From assembly GCA_027922465.2 (NCBI GenBank), contig BQMF02000058.1, forward strand, positions 186,001 to 250,000: a stretch of 64,000 nucleotides of DNA, read 5' to 3'. The notes below the pieces were generated by a model. The model saw only the letters and a program-made list of their open reading frames with translations, did not search any database and was not told the origin of the DNA. The translations under genes and the position numbers were made by a program. Position 1 is the first letter of the stretch; every line of letters begins with the position of its first letter. Positions 12,501 through 22,576 of this stretch are shown here, one piece after another. The DNA is from Turritopsis dohrnii. Lineage: Eukaryota > Cnidaria > Hydrozoa > Anthoathecata > Oceaniidae.

Positions 12501-15500
12501 CCAACTTGCACCACTCGGAAAAAAGTTTTGCGCTTTTTCAATATGGAGTCATTCACTCCGAGATGGCGTATTCATTTTTCATTTGGATTTTGATGTTATA
12601 TGATTTGATCTTTGATCTTTAATCTTTGAAACAATAGATCTATTCAATTGTTTCATTTGTTTATATCGTAATGTTGACTTTTTCATTTCTTATCGCAAAG
12701 ATTTTTTCGCGATGGAATTAATTTTGCAATCGAAAACTTTTTCATTTCCTATGGCAAAACATATGCGAAGAAAATTGGCGATGATCATCGGTTACCTTTG
12801 ATTCCAAATATATGTCCACTAAACAAGAATTAATATTTTTTGCGATGATCATTTGCGACAGCGCAAATTTTTCTTCAGTGGACACTTAGCTTAAGTGTCA
12901 CAATCCAAAAAAAGTGTTGCAGCTATAATTTTTCAGTCTTTTTGTTGTTTTTTTTTAAAAAAAAATAAACGTCGTAATTTTTTTTATAATCAACAGTAAA
13001 TGTTGCAAAAATTGCACAAACTGATTTTTGATCATTTAATGAGCAGGCGTGAAAAGGAGAGACTTGTTGCTTCAATCGGTCAGAACTCACTTTGGGTAAT
13101 ATGAAGTACAGTGTGTCTTCGAAAAAAGTATCATCAAAATGTGAATGCGAATAACTTTTTATTTTTTGTTGTAATAAACTTGATTTTTATATTACTCAAT
13201 AGGAAATCTTCTAAATTTTTCAAAAATTAAAGTTTTAGAAGCTGGGAAAATTCAGGGAAGAAGAAATATCAATTTGTATGAAAGATTTGCACTGTTAACT
13301 TTATAAAAGTTCATTAACAGGTGAACGAAAAGACATGATTTATTCAAACAATGACAGTAATTTGGGAACTAATTTTCCAACAAAACAACTTTTGTGAATC
13401 GTTGACGAAAATGTTGAAAGTACTTTTATACGTTTCGATTGTACTGCCAGTAAATGTCGCAATCGCCAGTAAATGTCTCAAACGCCAGTAAGTGCCGCAA
13501 AATTGCCAGTAAGTGTCGCAATTCAACAGTAAGTGTCGCAAAATCGCTAGTAAGTGTCGCAACAGTAAATGTCGCAAAAAAATTAAAAATCAACAGTAAA
13601 TGTCGCAACTTTATAATTTCGATTTCTAACCAATCATCCTTGTTTTGAACTCGACACTGATTATTCTGATCAAGATGTCGTACTACTCATCGCACAGTGC
13701 GCTGATGGACCTACACGACATGTCACAGAGATTACAAAATATAAAAATAAGACAGCTATAATTTTCAACATTATGTTTCACTTAGCAAGTTATTTTTACT
13801 TTTTTCGCTAATACTACTAGTTACTCTATGCTTCAAGATTTTCCTAAGTGTACGGTGGCTCGTATCTGCCACCCATGTTGAGCTGTTGAATAAGGATTTC
13901 TACTGCGCAGTAGAATCGTGTTTCAACAGCTCAACATGGGTGGCAGATACGAGCCACCGTAAAAGTGAGTCCTGACCGATTGATTTAAGCAACAGGTCTT
14001 TCCTTTTCAAACCCTCCACATTATATGATCAAAATCACTTTGTGTAAGTTTGCGACATTTGCTGTTGATTTTGAAAAACATTACGACATTTATTGTTAAA
14101 AAAAATTAAAACGAATGAAAATTCTAGTTGCGACACTTACTGTTGAATTGCCACACTTACTGGCAGTTTTGCGACATTTACTGGCGTTTGCGACATTTAC
14201 TGGTGATTGCGACATTTACTGGCAGTACATCGATCTCCATGACATGTCGTATAGGTCCATCAGTGCACTGTCCCCGATGAGTAGTACAACGTCTTGATCA
14301 GAATAATCAGCGGTGAGTTTAAAGGATAGAGCTGATATTGACTAGAACTCGAAATTAAAAAGTTGGAACATTTACTGTCTATTTTTGCGACATTTACTGT
14401 TGCGACACTTATTGATGATTTTGCAACAATTTTGTGACACTCACTGGCGGTTTTGCGACACTTTTACTGGCAATTGCGACCTTTACTGGCAGTAGAAGGA
14501 GTATCTAATTAGAATTTAAAAACAGCAATAATTACGATATCGTCCAAATTTTTAAAAATGTGAAACATTCTAATTTTGTATAAATAATATTTTTTCACAT
14601 TTTTCATGTATCAAGTATCCTATTTTAATCAATTCATAGAAATGACAAGAACAATGAAGAAGAACGACAAATATTTTACTTGTAGTTTTGACAGTTGTAT
14701 GCTATTCTATTTCCCTAAAACGTAAAAAATATCATTTTCACACTGTCAAATCAATAAGTAAGCATTTCTAGTGGTTTGATTACAGAAATGAGCTTTCTTA
14801 CTGGTTTTACTCCCAAAGTATTTTCTATCACTCGAAATTGCCAACTTTGAAATGCAGATGATGTTTTCAAGTGTATCCTAAAACTCCAACAGGCGGGAAA
14901 TTTCGAAGTTTCAGTTTTGCTCAAATAGAGAAAAAACGATGACATTATCCTCTACTCATAACCTAATTTTTCATTGGTAATTATGCCTTTGCGCCTTTGT
15001 AACAATTATATATAAGACATCATGACAATACGGTTTTCTGAGACAATTTATCTATACCTGATTTCAGCAAATGACAATGGCGTCATGGATTCAAGAATGT
15101 TTATCTGGCTGATGAGAAGCTATAAAGAAAGATTGGTTCTTGAAAGTTATCCAACTTTTTACCCAGGGTTTTTCCTTCTTGGGTACGAAGTTTGATTGTT
15201 ATCCTAACAAGCCAATGGGCAAAATCGTCAAAAAACTACTGCGACGAAGAGCATCTTTATTGATATTGTGTGTATATTTCTATCAGAATACACTCCTTCG
15301 CAGTGATTTTTAACAACGTCCAAATGTGGGAATGCTGAAAATCATTACGAAATCTCAGTTCTAGTAGTTGTACAATGTGATTCACAAAAAGCGGGACTCC
15401 GAGTTTGAGGGCAGATTACTTTTTATATGTAAAACAATTTTCAAAATTTTTTACACCATCACACTTCTTAAATAAGATGTGTTAATTGACCATTAAAGCT

Positions 15501-16602
15501 TAAAGCCCTGTTGAACTGAAGAAACTTGCTTTTTCCAAGCCGCAGACATGTCTTCAGATTACAATTCTTATATCATTGGAAAGCTTATAAAATTTCGCTT
15601 CTGATGGTGTAAAAATGTTTGAAAATTGTTTTACATATAAAAAGTAATCTAACCTCAAACTCGGAGTCCCGCTTTTTGTGAATCACACTTTATAAAGGTG
15701 ACTGACTGACAATACAATTAAGAAATAGACAATTCGTTAATTTTTGTAATTCTATTTACTAAATTGTAACTATACCAACTTACGTTCCAGATCCTTGTAA
15801 TTCTTTCCAGGCGCGAATTAACGATGCGGAGATTCATATGAATAACATCCTGGGAAGTAATTTACGAATAGAACTAAAGACTAACTGATAAGATCGGCAA
15901 GACATGCGTTTATAGAGAGGAAATATTTCTAGTTACCTTTGTGTTAAAGATGGTTTGGATCGAGTTCATTTCAATGATTGTTTGTTTGAACCAAATCTCA
16001 AAAGCTGACGAAAAATTCATTCTCAACAATGCAGACAAAATGGAAATATCAATGCACCTATGTTTTCTCTCATTTTATGTGGAGGAAAAGATAGTGAATA
16101 GCAGGCCTCACATTTTGTGTTTTCTGAAGCGTCAGATGTCAGATGTCATGTAATCAACCCTGGGATGATCGTAAAAACTTACTTTGATGGACAGTGATGA
16201 ACAAACTTTCATCGTGGCTATCCGACTGTGGACGCCCAGCGGCCAGCAGCTTTTCCAACTGAATAAAGATAAAACAAAAAACAACAGAATTTTTTTTTGA
16301 AGAAAATAGATGCTTAACAACTGTAACTACACTGTCTTGTTACCATGGAAACATTAACCAACAAAAACAATTTGGATAGCACAAATTGTCATTCTGTTAA
16401 TGTCAGCAATGATAACATTTTCGATTTTTGTAAAAAAAATTTTAACATACCTCGAGATGATGGTCATAGGTGAGTTCAACGTCTTTCTCACGATTACCTC
16501 TATGTGGTGTCAAAAAGAAAATGCTAAAAGTTGTTGTTGCGAATTTCGAATTTCTCATCAAAACTCGGAAAAACACGAATAAGTTTTTACTCACGTGGCC
16601 AT
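6590..16602 (-). CDS. TDO2: Tryptophan 2,3-dioxygenase
   Basis: Haem enzyme opening the indole ring of L-tryptophan to N-formylkynurenine, first step of the kynurenine pathway (cytosolic). Exons found (minus strand, 5' to 3'): 16595-16602, 16452-16500, 16183-16258, 15937-16004, 15784-15849, 15058-15119, 14802-14877, 14680-14714, then 8059-8160, 7432-7488, 7210-7264, 7002-7139, 6839-6929 and 6590-6710 (stop 6590-6592). Phases agree at every joined junction. One small exon, whose length must be 1 mod 3, is missing between 14680 and 8160. Family motifs in order: [11 protein letters not shown] with the active-site base His (residue 43), [21 protein letters not shown] with the substrate-carboxylate Arg (residue 110), [17 protein letters not shown], a His two residues after KWRC at the place of haem-ligand His328 of human TDO, then [14 protein letters not shown] and [26 protein letters not shown] replaces the usual GTGGSSGY. 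The start MATGNREK is short relative to vertebrate TDO. The residues I could align are intact, so it is probably functional. Confidence 0.9.
7816..7920. mobile_element. Short foldback MITE, Harbinger-type, TAA target duplication
   Basis: About 99 bp between two TAA trinucleotides (7816-7818 and 7918-7920). The two halves are imperfect inverted repeats: GGGGCTGATCACATGGAG on the left pairs with CTCCATATGACCACCCCC on the right, and CCCGGCAGG pairs with CCTGCCGGG further in. A three-base TAA duplication is typical of PIF/Harbinger elements. It lies in a TDO intron and is far more GC-rich than its surroundings. Confidence 0.65.
8290..9920 (+). mobile_element. Decayed Ty3/gypsy retrotransposon
   Basis: Coding remains in different frames on the plus strand, in pol order. 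About 8553-8640 is a gag zinc knuckle ([11 protein letters not shown] followed by CSVC). About 8876-8960 and 8968-9120 are two reverse-transcriptase pieces, [12 protein letters not shown] and [20 protein letters not shown]; the polymerase YxDD box has decayed to SNDV. About 9200-9345 is the integrase zinc-binding region ([14 protein letters not shown], then CPTCQL). About 9365-9700 is an integrase tail ([28 protein letters not shown]). Protease, RNase H and most of the integrase catalytic core are not visible. Several frameshifts and stops interrupt it and no LTR pair was seen. It is a non-autonomous relic in a TDO intron. Confidence 0.8.
9941..10164. repeat. 20-bp minisatellite, 11 copies
   Basis: Eleven consecutive near-identical copies of CACAACTAGTGTTTAAGGCA, exactly 20 bp each. 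Variation is almost limited to CACA/CATA at one position and AGGCA/AGACA at another. The array begins about 20 bp after the last recognisable gypsy-related sequence. Each unit contains the palindrome ACTAGT. Confidence 0.95.
10341..10390 (+). repeat. Isolated end block of the foldback element family
   Basis: After a TA dinucleotide (10339-10340) comes CTGCCAGCAAATGTCGCAAA followed by another degenerate CCAGTAAA unit. This is the same end sequence and unit that begins the foldback element at 13444, so it looks like a truncated or solo end of that family. Confidence 0.6.
10460..12900 (+). mobile_element. PIF/Harbinger-like DNA transposon, interrupted
   Basis: Outer ends are related in inverted orientation: GTGTCCACTGAAAA near 10467 and TTCTTCAGTGGACAC near 12872-12886, with TCGCAAA/TTTGCG runs near both. 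Inside, from ATG 10522, runs a decayed transposase start ([12 protein letters not shown], then a Lys-rich run). A frameshift in the A-rich tract leads to [15 protein letters not shown] and [14 protein letters not shown]. These resemble the 'WV..I...R...G....L..E(M/L)R..D...Y/F' N-terminal region of HARBI1-type transposases. The reading frame is cut at about 10823 by a second insertion, and the DDE domain was not found. It is an inactive copy inside a TDO intron. Confidence 0.6.
10824..12571. mobile_element. TA-flanked element nested in the Harbinger copy
   Basis: An inverted repeat of about 80 bp starts just inside TA dinucleotides. The left arm begins CACCATCTCGGAGTGAATGA at about 10824. The right arm is its diverged reverse complement ending at about 12571 (TCATTCACTCCGAGATGGCG). 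Both arms also share GGTGCAAGTT.GACTTTG further in. TA flanks suggest a Tc1/mariner-type insertion. The 1.6 kb interior shows no intact transposase. Confidence 0.6.
13444..14492. mobile_element. Foldback element with tandem-repeat ends
   Basis: Flanked by TA (13442-13443 and 14493-14494), beginning CTGCCAGTAAATGTCGCAA and ending with its complement CTTTACTGGCAG. The left arm (13444-13733) and right arm (14228-14492, inverted) each hold several 15-25 bp units built on CCAGTAAATGTCGCAA, then a shared 120-bp segment containing TGATCAAGA.GT.GTACTACTC. A third, inverted end block with the same units occupies about 14045-14225. This is the architecture of FB-type elements. No transposase seen. Resides in a TDO intron. 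Confidence 0.75.
13851..13961. mobile_element. Near-perfect palindromic MITE with TA duplication
   Basis: Between two TA dinucleotides lies a 107-bp palindrome. Arms of 37 bp starting CGGTGGCTCGTATCTGCCAC match perfectly. Inner pairing resumes around TTCTACTGCGCAGTAGAA at the centre, leaving one short mismatched stretch on each side. It is inserted inside the foldback element. Confidence 0.85.
15376..15687. mobile_element. MITE with about 90-bp terminal inverted repeats
   Basis: The left end TGTGATTCACAAAAAGCGGG and the right end (its reverse complement) bound about 310 bp. Pairing extends through CTCCGAGTTTGAGG and ATTACTTTTTATATGTAAAAC into the interior. The middle is AT-rich with no coding content. 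It sits in the TDO intron between exons 15058-15119 and 15784-15849. Confidence 0.75.
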
Positions 16603-19175
16603 ACTGACATCAATGAAAATTTTATTATTATCAATGTAGAATAACATCAATCGTGTTCTTTTCATATTATATTGACAAGAGGGTAGCAACATAACAACAA
16701 TGACACAGGACAGTTATTATATACCGATAATACGCGGTTTGTTTATGATTAAATATGTTTTAAAAATGTTCATGACATTCTAGCCATGGTTTTCGTGCTG
16801 TTATGCAGGAAACTAAACCCAGGAAACCCAAGGTCCTCAACAAACATTGAGAGAAAAAGGGTAAACTTTATTGTTGTATTTAGGACACCCGTTGTGGAGT
16901 AAAATATTTTAAATTTACCAAGTTTCTCTTCCTGCTGTTACTACACCAATTAAAGCTTCGAATGATTTCATGAAATGTTTACAAAAACTCATTACTAAAT
17001 TCTTAGTTTGGGCAAATTTTGGACCAAATTTCGAAAGGTTTTAAGTTCCTATGAAAATTTCTCGTATTTCAAATCATTTGGTTGTTGTTTTTTTTTGAGA
17101 CGTGCTGTAATATTGTTTACTTGAAATGGAATTGTTTACTTTCATGTTAGACTTGCGTTCAGGAACTAATCTTTTAGATCTTAGAACCATAGTGTGATAC
17201 TCACATTTTTTTTAAAAAATGTCTGAACCACTAGGGGGACTAAAAACAAAAAATAATAAGTTCGTTTTTTTGTGCTATTTGAAAGTGCTTTAAAATAAAA
17301 ATGATACAAGTCAATTTCCTGATTTTCAAAAAATCAGTTCGTGAGATATTGCCATTTAAAGGTTTCTTCCAAAACATGATCTCCATGGTAACGTTGGCAT
17401 CACATAGTTCAAAAAGATTTTACTGACATAAAACTATTTTTAATAATATATTGTTAGAACATTGTATGTAGAGTTGAAAATATCTACAGTTGCAAAATTA
17501 GCAACGAAATTTATTGACATTGTTACTCTGGCTCGGTTCCAGGTCTCTATTATTTTTTGCTTTGTCTTTTGATATGTCTGGTATCAGAATGTTATATAAC
17601 TCATTTAAGCTGTGAGGATACTACACGTTTTTTTCTTTTCATAAGCAACACTAGTAACGTTTCTCAAAAACTTAAGCAACAGTACTACCAGAATCTTAAA
17701 CAAAATTTTGAAATGATGAAACACTAACATAGCTACAGCAAGTAAAAACAAATTGTAAAAAGCTTTTCGGCTTACACCATATCAGTTACATTAAAAAAAT
17801 ATTTTATACTTGCTACTTTAATTAAACAACTACAACGTATAAAATAGGTTTTCAAGATGGGACATGTATGTATTTAATGCTTAGCAACAAATTAAGCAAC
17901 ATTACTTCTAAGAAATGGACATTTTTTAAGCAACATTACTACTAATGCCTGAACTTGGTTGCTTCTAAAAAAACGTGTAGTTGTTTTTGGAACGCTCAGA
18001 ATATCACTTGAATAGGGAATTCAACAAAAATCAGTTTAAATTGGAAAAGATTTTTGAGAATTTCTTTGAGTATTTGCTCCGTCATTTGCGTCTTCATTTG
18101 TTTGTTTACTTTTGTTTACTTTCAAATATTTGGAGTCAACAAAAGGAGAAGATCACGGTAAAAGAGGATTTTCGTTTCCAACAACAAAAGACATTATGAA
18201 ATGGCTTTTTTATCGTTGACATTTCATGAAGCAAGACTTTTCAATATTTTTTTCATCGCACCTTCGTATATATTGACAAGATTCATAATATATTTTTTTT
18301 CAATGCAAATACGTAAAAACAAGACAGGGATTAAAAACATTAGTTTATAGGGATTCACACACTTGCAATTTAAAAACTTTCAATGAATATTTTGAAAAGA
18401 AGTTCTTGGATCGTTTCATTCGTATTCGTAGCAACTAATATTGAAGGTTTTTTCTTAATAGTAAAGTAACCTAAAAAGAAACAAACAAAAAAAAAAGAAG
18501 AAAAAAGTAGAGAGGAAGTAAGAATAAATAATTAAAAGGTAAAGCACTTTGAAAAAAGCCCTTTTAATTTAATGGTCCTCCAACATGATATTATTGCTTA
18601 AAAACAGGATTTAGGAAAATGCTCACTTCCAACGTTATGAAAATTTTATGTACTCTACCACAAAACAAGAAAAAAAAACTGTTTTTCAAATTGTCATATT
18701 ATCACTCAAGTTCTGATCAATATTTGGGTGTGATGTTGGTTTCTGTTCCATTAAATCGTTAAGGTGTTATTTTCAAACACCTTCTTCAACCTCACATTTC
18801 TTTTATTTGCTTTTGCAAATAACACGTAGGTGTATGTGCAATAGATGTTGACTTTTCCCATTTTACAAATGTACTTTTCCAATAATCGGGAAGAGCAAAA
18901 AAGTAAAAGAAATATTTTCCCAAAATGCGAGCGTCAAAAAACTTAATTAAGTACAGATGTTTTGCAAATGGAAAACAAACCTTTTGCTTTCTTTTCATTG
19001 AAAAGGAAATTCAGTTGCATAACATGCTGTCACTGGATCAGACGTGTGAGTGTGTATGAAAAACAGTTGAATAAAAATCACTTTCGACAAAATTCATATT
19101 TAACTGGACTATTATATATTATGTAGAATATTCATATCAAACATATATGCTTGTATACTAAAATACTCTATTTGG
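16603..19175. other. Intergenic region between TDO and the receptor gene
   Basis: About 2.6 kb with no exon I can support. At 16880-17060 is a single degenerate relic of the 129-bp satellite family, preceded by the flank GGACACCCGTTGTGGAGTAAA that also precedes the block at 58.4 kb. At 17621-17980 is a small inverted-repeat element. The rest is AT-rich. The promoters of TDO (-) and of the receptor (+) should lie here, head to head. Confidence 0.5.
17621..17980. mobile_element. Small DNA element with 14-bp terminal inverted repeats
   Basis: Begins CTACACGTTTTTTT and ends AAAAAAACGTGTAG, 360 bp apart. Both subterminal regions carry AGCAACA.TACT-type repeats in direct or inverted orientation. 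No coding capacity and no clear target duplication. Confidence 0.5.
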
Positions 19176-21422
19176 ATGAAATTCACATTTTCAACGGAAA
19201 ACAAAATGATTAACATTGGCTATTTGTCATTAACTTCAGTATTACTTTCGTGCATGTTTAGCACAGAAGCGATAACATCCACACAGACAACACTAGTGAC
19301 ATCCACTGAAGTACCAACATGGAATGATGAACTTATGGTGAAAGCTTATTTGTATAGGCTGATGAAAAGTTACAATTTCACAAAAGATTGCTTGTATCAA
19401 GAAAACAGTATTTTGTTGTCCAATTTCAAATATTCGATAGGGAGTTTGTTTCATTCAATCTTGCCTAATAGCAGTCACACCACAAGTAATTCAGAAGATC
19501 ACTGTGAACAGTATATACAGTGGACGTTATGTGGAATTACGTTTAATGGCTCATCCCAATCATGCTCATCTAGATCTATAAAACCTAGAAAACCATGGAT
19601 TAATTTGCAAACTATATTTTGCTATCTTGCGAAAATTAATCAAAATGCGAGTAAAGCAGAGCGAACAAGCAACAACAGCCATTGTTATATTCAAAGAGTG
19701 GAATTTCACATTACAAACGATACGGCAGTAATGCAAAAAAGACAATATACACAGACTGTCAAGATTGATAAAAGTATAACTCAGAAACTCCGCGAAGATG
19801 TAACGTCAATTTGTCACGAATTTAAAATTAACGAAAACCTTTGCCATTGTTCACTGTTTCAAATTCAATATGATAGCAGAATACAGGACCTGTGTACAGT
19901 CATCACAAAAAAGGGAAGAAGTACAAGATATAGTGAAACAACATCAGAGGATGCTTGGATCCCTGAAGTAACCCAGAAATCTTGTAGTTACTTCAATATT
20001 TCTGATGCACAATGCAAGTGTAAAAACCTTGCAGTTCTTTATAGAAACCAACAAAGGGAATTGTGCAAAGTGAAAATTGAAGGATCAAATGTCATTGAAA
20101 GCTTAGATCAACTTTGTGACCTATTTGGTATTGCTCGAAATATATGTTCGTGTCAGTTGTTTGAATTTGCCAGAGAAGATCCACAGTTCCAAACCTTCTG
20201 TGATTTTCACGATTTTCTGAATACCACCGTGGTTGTGATTGTAAATTATGCTGAGTCATATGTCCGTCCTTATGCCATCATTGGCTCGATTGCGTCAATA
20301 ATTGGTGTGATTGGAAATGGTTTGGTAATCTTAGTTGCCTGGAAAAAAAGGAAAAGCCTACCGCGCTGCAAGAAACTTTTCGCATATCTCGCAGCTTCAG
20401 ATCTCGTGTTCGCTGTCTTGCAACTCATATATTTGATTCCTAAATTCAAGCAAACAGAATGGCAATATGGTTTGGTGATGTGTAAAATGTTTCAAGGTAT
20501 TGAAACATTAGGAGCAATGATAGCGATAGGAACTATTCTCATCATCAGTATTGAACGCTATATTGGTATAATAGAACCATTTCAACGAGGAATGTCAAAA
20601 AATGTTTTGATAAGCGTCCTTGTATTAAACACTATTGTGGCTTGCATCGCCATTATTCCCTTAATTCATTACAGTGCTATTGATTATGCTGGTACTTGCC
20701 GTACCAATTGGCCAGATGTAAAGATTCAAGGAGCGATCTATGATACCACCAAAATGCTCATATATTTCCTCTTACCGATAATAATTATCAGCGTTCTATA
20801 CACTCGGATTGTCTTCTACTTGCAGAGCACGCTCAAATTTGGAAGTGACAATTGGATAGCGGATCCACGTTTACGTAAAAAGCGTGTTGTTGACAACAGA
20901 CGCACCATGTACATGTTGTGGTCAGTCGTGATAGCCTTCTTTTTCCTGGTCTTTCCAAGGCACGTAGTTATACTATATTTCGACTACAGCGACCTTTATT
21001 ATATTTCCACTGACGACTTGGAAAAAGATGTTTATTTTGGTTTAATGTATTTTGCTTACTTACCCTATCCTCTTCATGTTGCAGTTAATCCTATTATTTA
21101 CAGTGTTCTGGATGGTAGTTGGAGAAAGGAAGTGAGAGACCTGTTGCTATTTATTCCTAAGCGGGCTCGAGCATATTCCACAACATTATCCACTAACCTT
21201 CATGTGAGAGGTCGAAGCGTTAGTACTGTTGCAGAAAGATCACCCGCAGATGCAGTACGACGAAACCTTCACGTCAGACGGCAAACGATTGAAATGAATC
21301 TTTCGCCAATTCCGTCACCTTGCAACATGCCGAAAGTAAGACATTTTTCGGATTCTACCGGGAAGTTAATTGAATCCAATTATTCGTTCACGACAGATAT
21401 TCAGGACCAATTTTCCCCATAA
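19176..21422 (+). CDS. Rhodopsin-class GPCR with a cysteine-repeat ectodomain
   Basis: Single-exon gene of 748 aa. A signal peptide is likely after the second Met (MINIGYLSLTSVLLSCMF, residues 11-28); the second Met at 19206 may be the true start. The extracellular part (to about 365) has many N-x-S/T sites and three repeats of the pattern C-x9-C-x-C-x14/15-C at residues 213-240, 270-297 and 314-342. Seven helices follow. TM1 carries GNGLVILVAW. C436 at the top of TM3 can pair with C508 in extracellular loop 2 (GTCRTNWP). IERY replaces DRY. TM6 has VFP instead of CWxP, and TM7 ends NPIIYSV. The cytoplasmic tail is basic with Ser-rich segments. The layout resembles peptide or glycoprotein-hormone-like class A receptors, but the ectodomain matches no family I recognise (not LRR, not LDLa). 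The lack of introns is common for such receptors in cnidarians. Ligand unknown. Confidence 0.9.
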   Translation: MKFTFSTENKMINIGYLSLTSVLLSCMFSTEAITSTQTTLVTSTEVPTWNDELMVKAYLYRLMKSYNFTKDCLYQENSILLSNFKYSIGSLFHSILPNSSHTTSNSEDHCEQYIQWTLCGITFNGSSQSCSSRSIKPRKPWINLQTIFCYLAKINQNASKAERTSNNSHCYIQRVEFHITNDTAVMQKRQYTQTVKIDKSITQKLREDVTSICHEFKINENLCHCSLFQIQYDSRIQDLCTVITKKGRSTRYSETTSEDAWIPEVTQKSCSYFNISDAQCKCKNLAVLYRNQQRELCKVKIEGSNVIESLDQLCDLFGIARNICSCQLFEFAREDPQFQTFCDFHDFLNTTVVVIVNYAESYVRPYAIIGSIASIIGVIGNGLVILVAWKKRKSLPRCKKLFAYLAASDLVFAVLQLIYLIPKFKQTEWQYGLVMCKMFQGIETLGAMIAIGTILIISIERYIGIIEPFQRGMSKNVLISVLVLNTIVACIAIIPLIHYSAIDYAGTCRTNWPDVKIQGAIYDTTKMLIYFLLPIIIISVLYTRIVFYLQSTLKFGSDNWIADPRLRKKRVVDNRRTMYMLWSVVIAFFFLVFPRHVVILYFDYSDLYYISTDDLEKDVYFGLMYFAYLPYPLHVAVNPIIYSVLDGSWRKEVRDLLLFIPKRARAYSTTLSTNLHVRGRSVSTVAERSPADAVRRNLHVRRQTIEMNLSPIPSPCNMPKVRHFSDSTGKLIESNYSFTTDIQDQFSP

Positions 21423-22576
21423 ATTGTCGGAAAGGTCCGATGTGGTGTGGAAAGGTCAAATGAGATTTGACAGTGACAAACATTTTTACTTACAAACTAT
21501 ATGCAAGTGTAAATAGAGATTTAATTCGTAAGGCGTACAATATTTTTTCATTTTTGTCTCTTTTTCTATCTGGCATTCCTTATTAGTAAACGAAAAAGGA
21601 TGGAACATCATACCTATCTGATGCATAACGTCCACATACCCCTCACCTCATGTTTGTTTGTTTTTTGGGGGTTTTTTTGCTTGTTTGTTTGTTTTGTTTG
21701 TTTGTTTGTTTGTTTTTACTTAGAGAAAACATTATTTTGCCATAAATGTAACGATGTAGCTAAGCCTGAGGTAATAGAAAGCTTTTATTGCATTATTTGT
21801 ATTTCGTTCAATTCAATTCCTGATTCATTGATGCTTGATGATACCATATACTCCTAAAAAATTACAACCGCCTATTGCCCAAATTAGACTCATTCAACCC
21901 TTGCCCATTCCTTCTAACCTGCTTAGGAAAATAGATTCAGGTGTCACTTTCAGAAGTTTGCACAGGACACTGTACACTATTATACAGATTTGTATTACTC
22001 CTACTAATAAATTAAGAAATAATCAATTGTTGCAGCTTCGTCTCGTGAACCTTATGATTATGAATCTTATGATTCTTACGATTCTTCACGCAAAAAAGAA
22101 CTACGTAAAAAATATTAATTTATGGATAGGAGTTTTGGTTTCTCTGGTCAGTTTTTTTGCTTCGTTTCCTTTGATAAATGAATGACTGCCCTAATATTTT
22201 TTCGCTATTATTTGTCCCTATTTATTTTGCTACTGCTTGGCTTTTGTAGCTAATCGTCTTAATCGTCTTAATTCTGAACGACATTCCTCATTTAAAGAAG
22301 AAAGAATTCCATCAGTCTGTAAAATAGACTCAATTGGCATCCAGCACTGTCGATCAAACTAAAACTCTTCTCTAGTTCTATATGGTGATTTTGGTGATAT
22401 TTTCAGGAACAGAATCTTTGTTTATTTTTCAGATTCGGATTTGATGTCTCGTCTAGCATTTTATAACATCACTACGGGATAGTAACATTAATAGGGCCAT
22501 AACAAAAATTGGAAAAAACATTTCTTTTATAAAAAAATAAATTATATTTACATATTTCTTTAGAGAATGTCTCTCT
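21423..22576. other. Intergenic gap between receptor and LMO7-like 3' end
   Basis: About 1.15 kb containing both 3' ends. It includes a (TTTG)n-type simple repeat at about 21652-21716 on the plus strand. No coding exon is supported; the open frames at 21600-22185 are repeat-driven or compositionally random. Confidence 0.5.
21652..21716 (+). repeat. TTTG microsatellite
   Basis: A run of TTTG units with interruptions (TTTGTTTGTTTTTTGGGGG, then repeated TTTGTTTG). Confidence 0.85.

Noticed and set aside
15941..16153. Plus-strand frame of 70 codons
   Set aside because: Antisense to the TDO exon 15937-16004 encoding [13 protein letters not shown].
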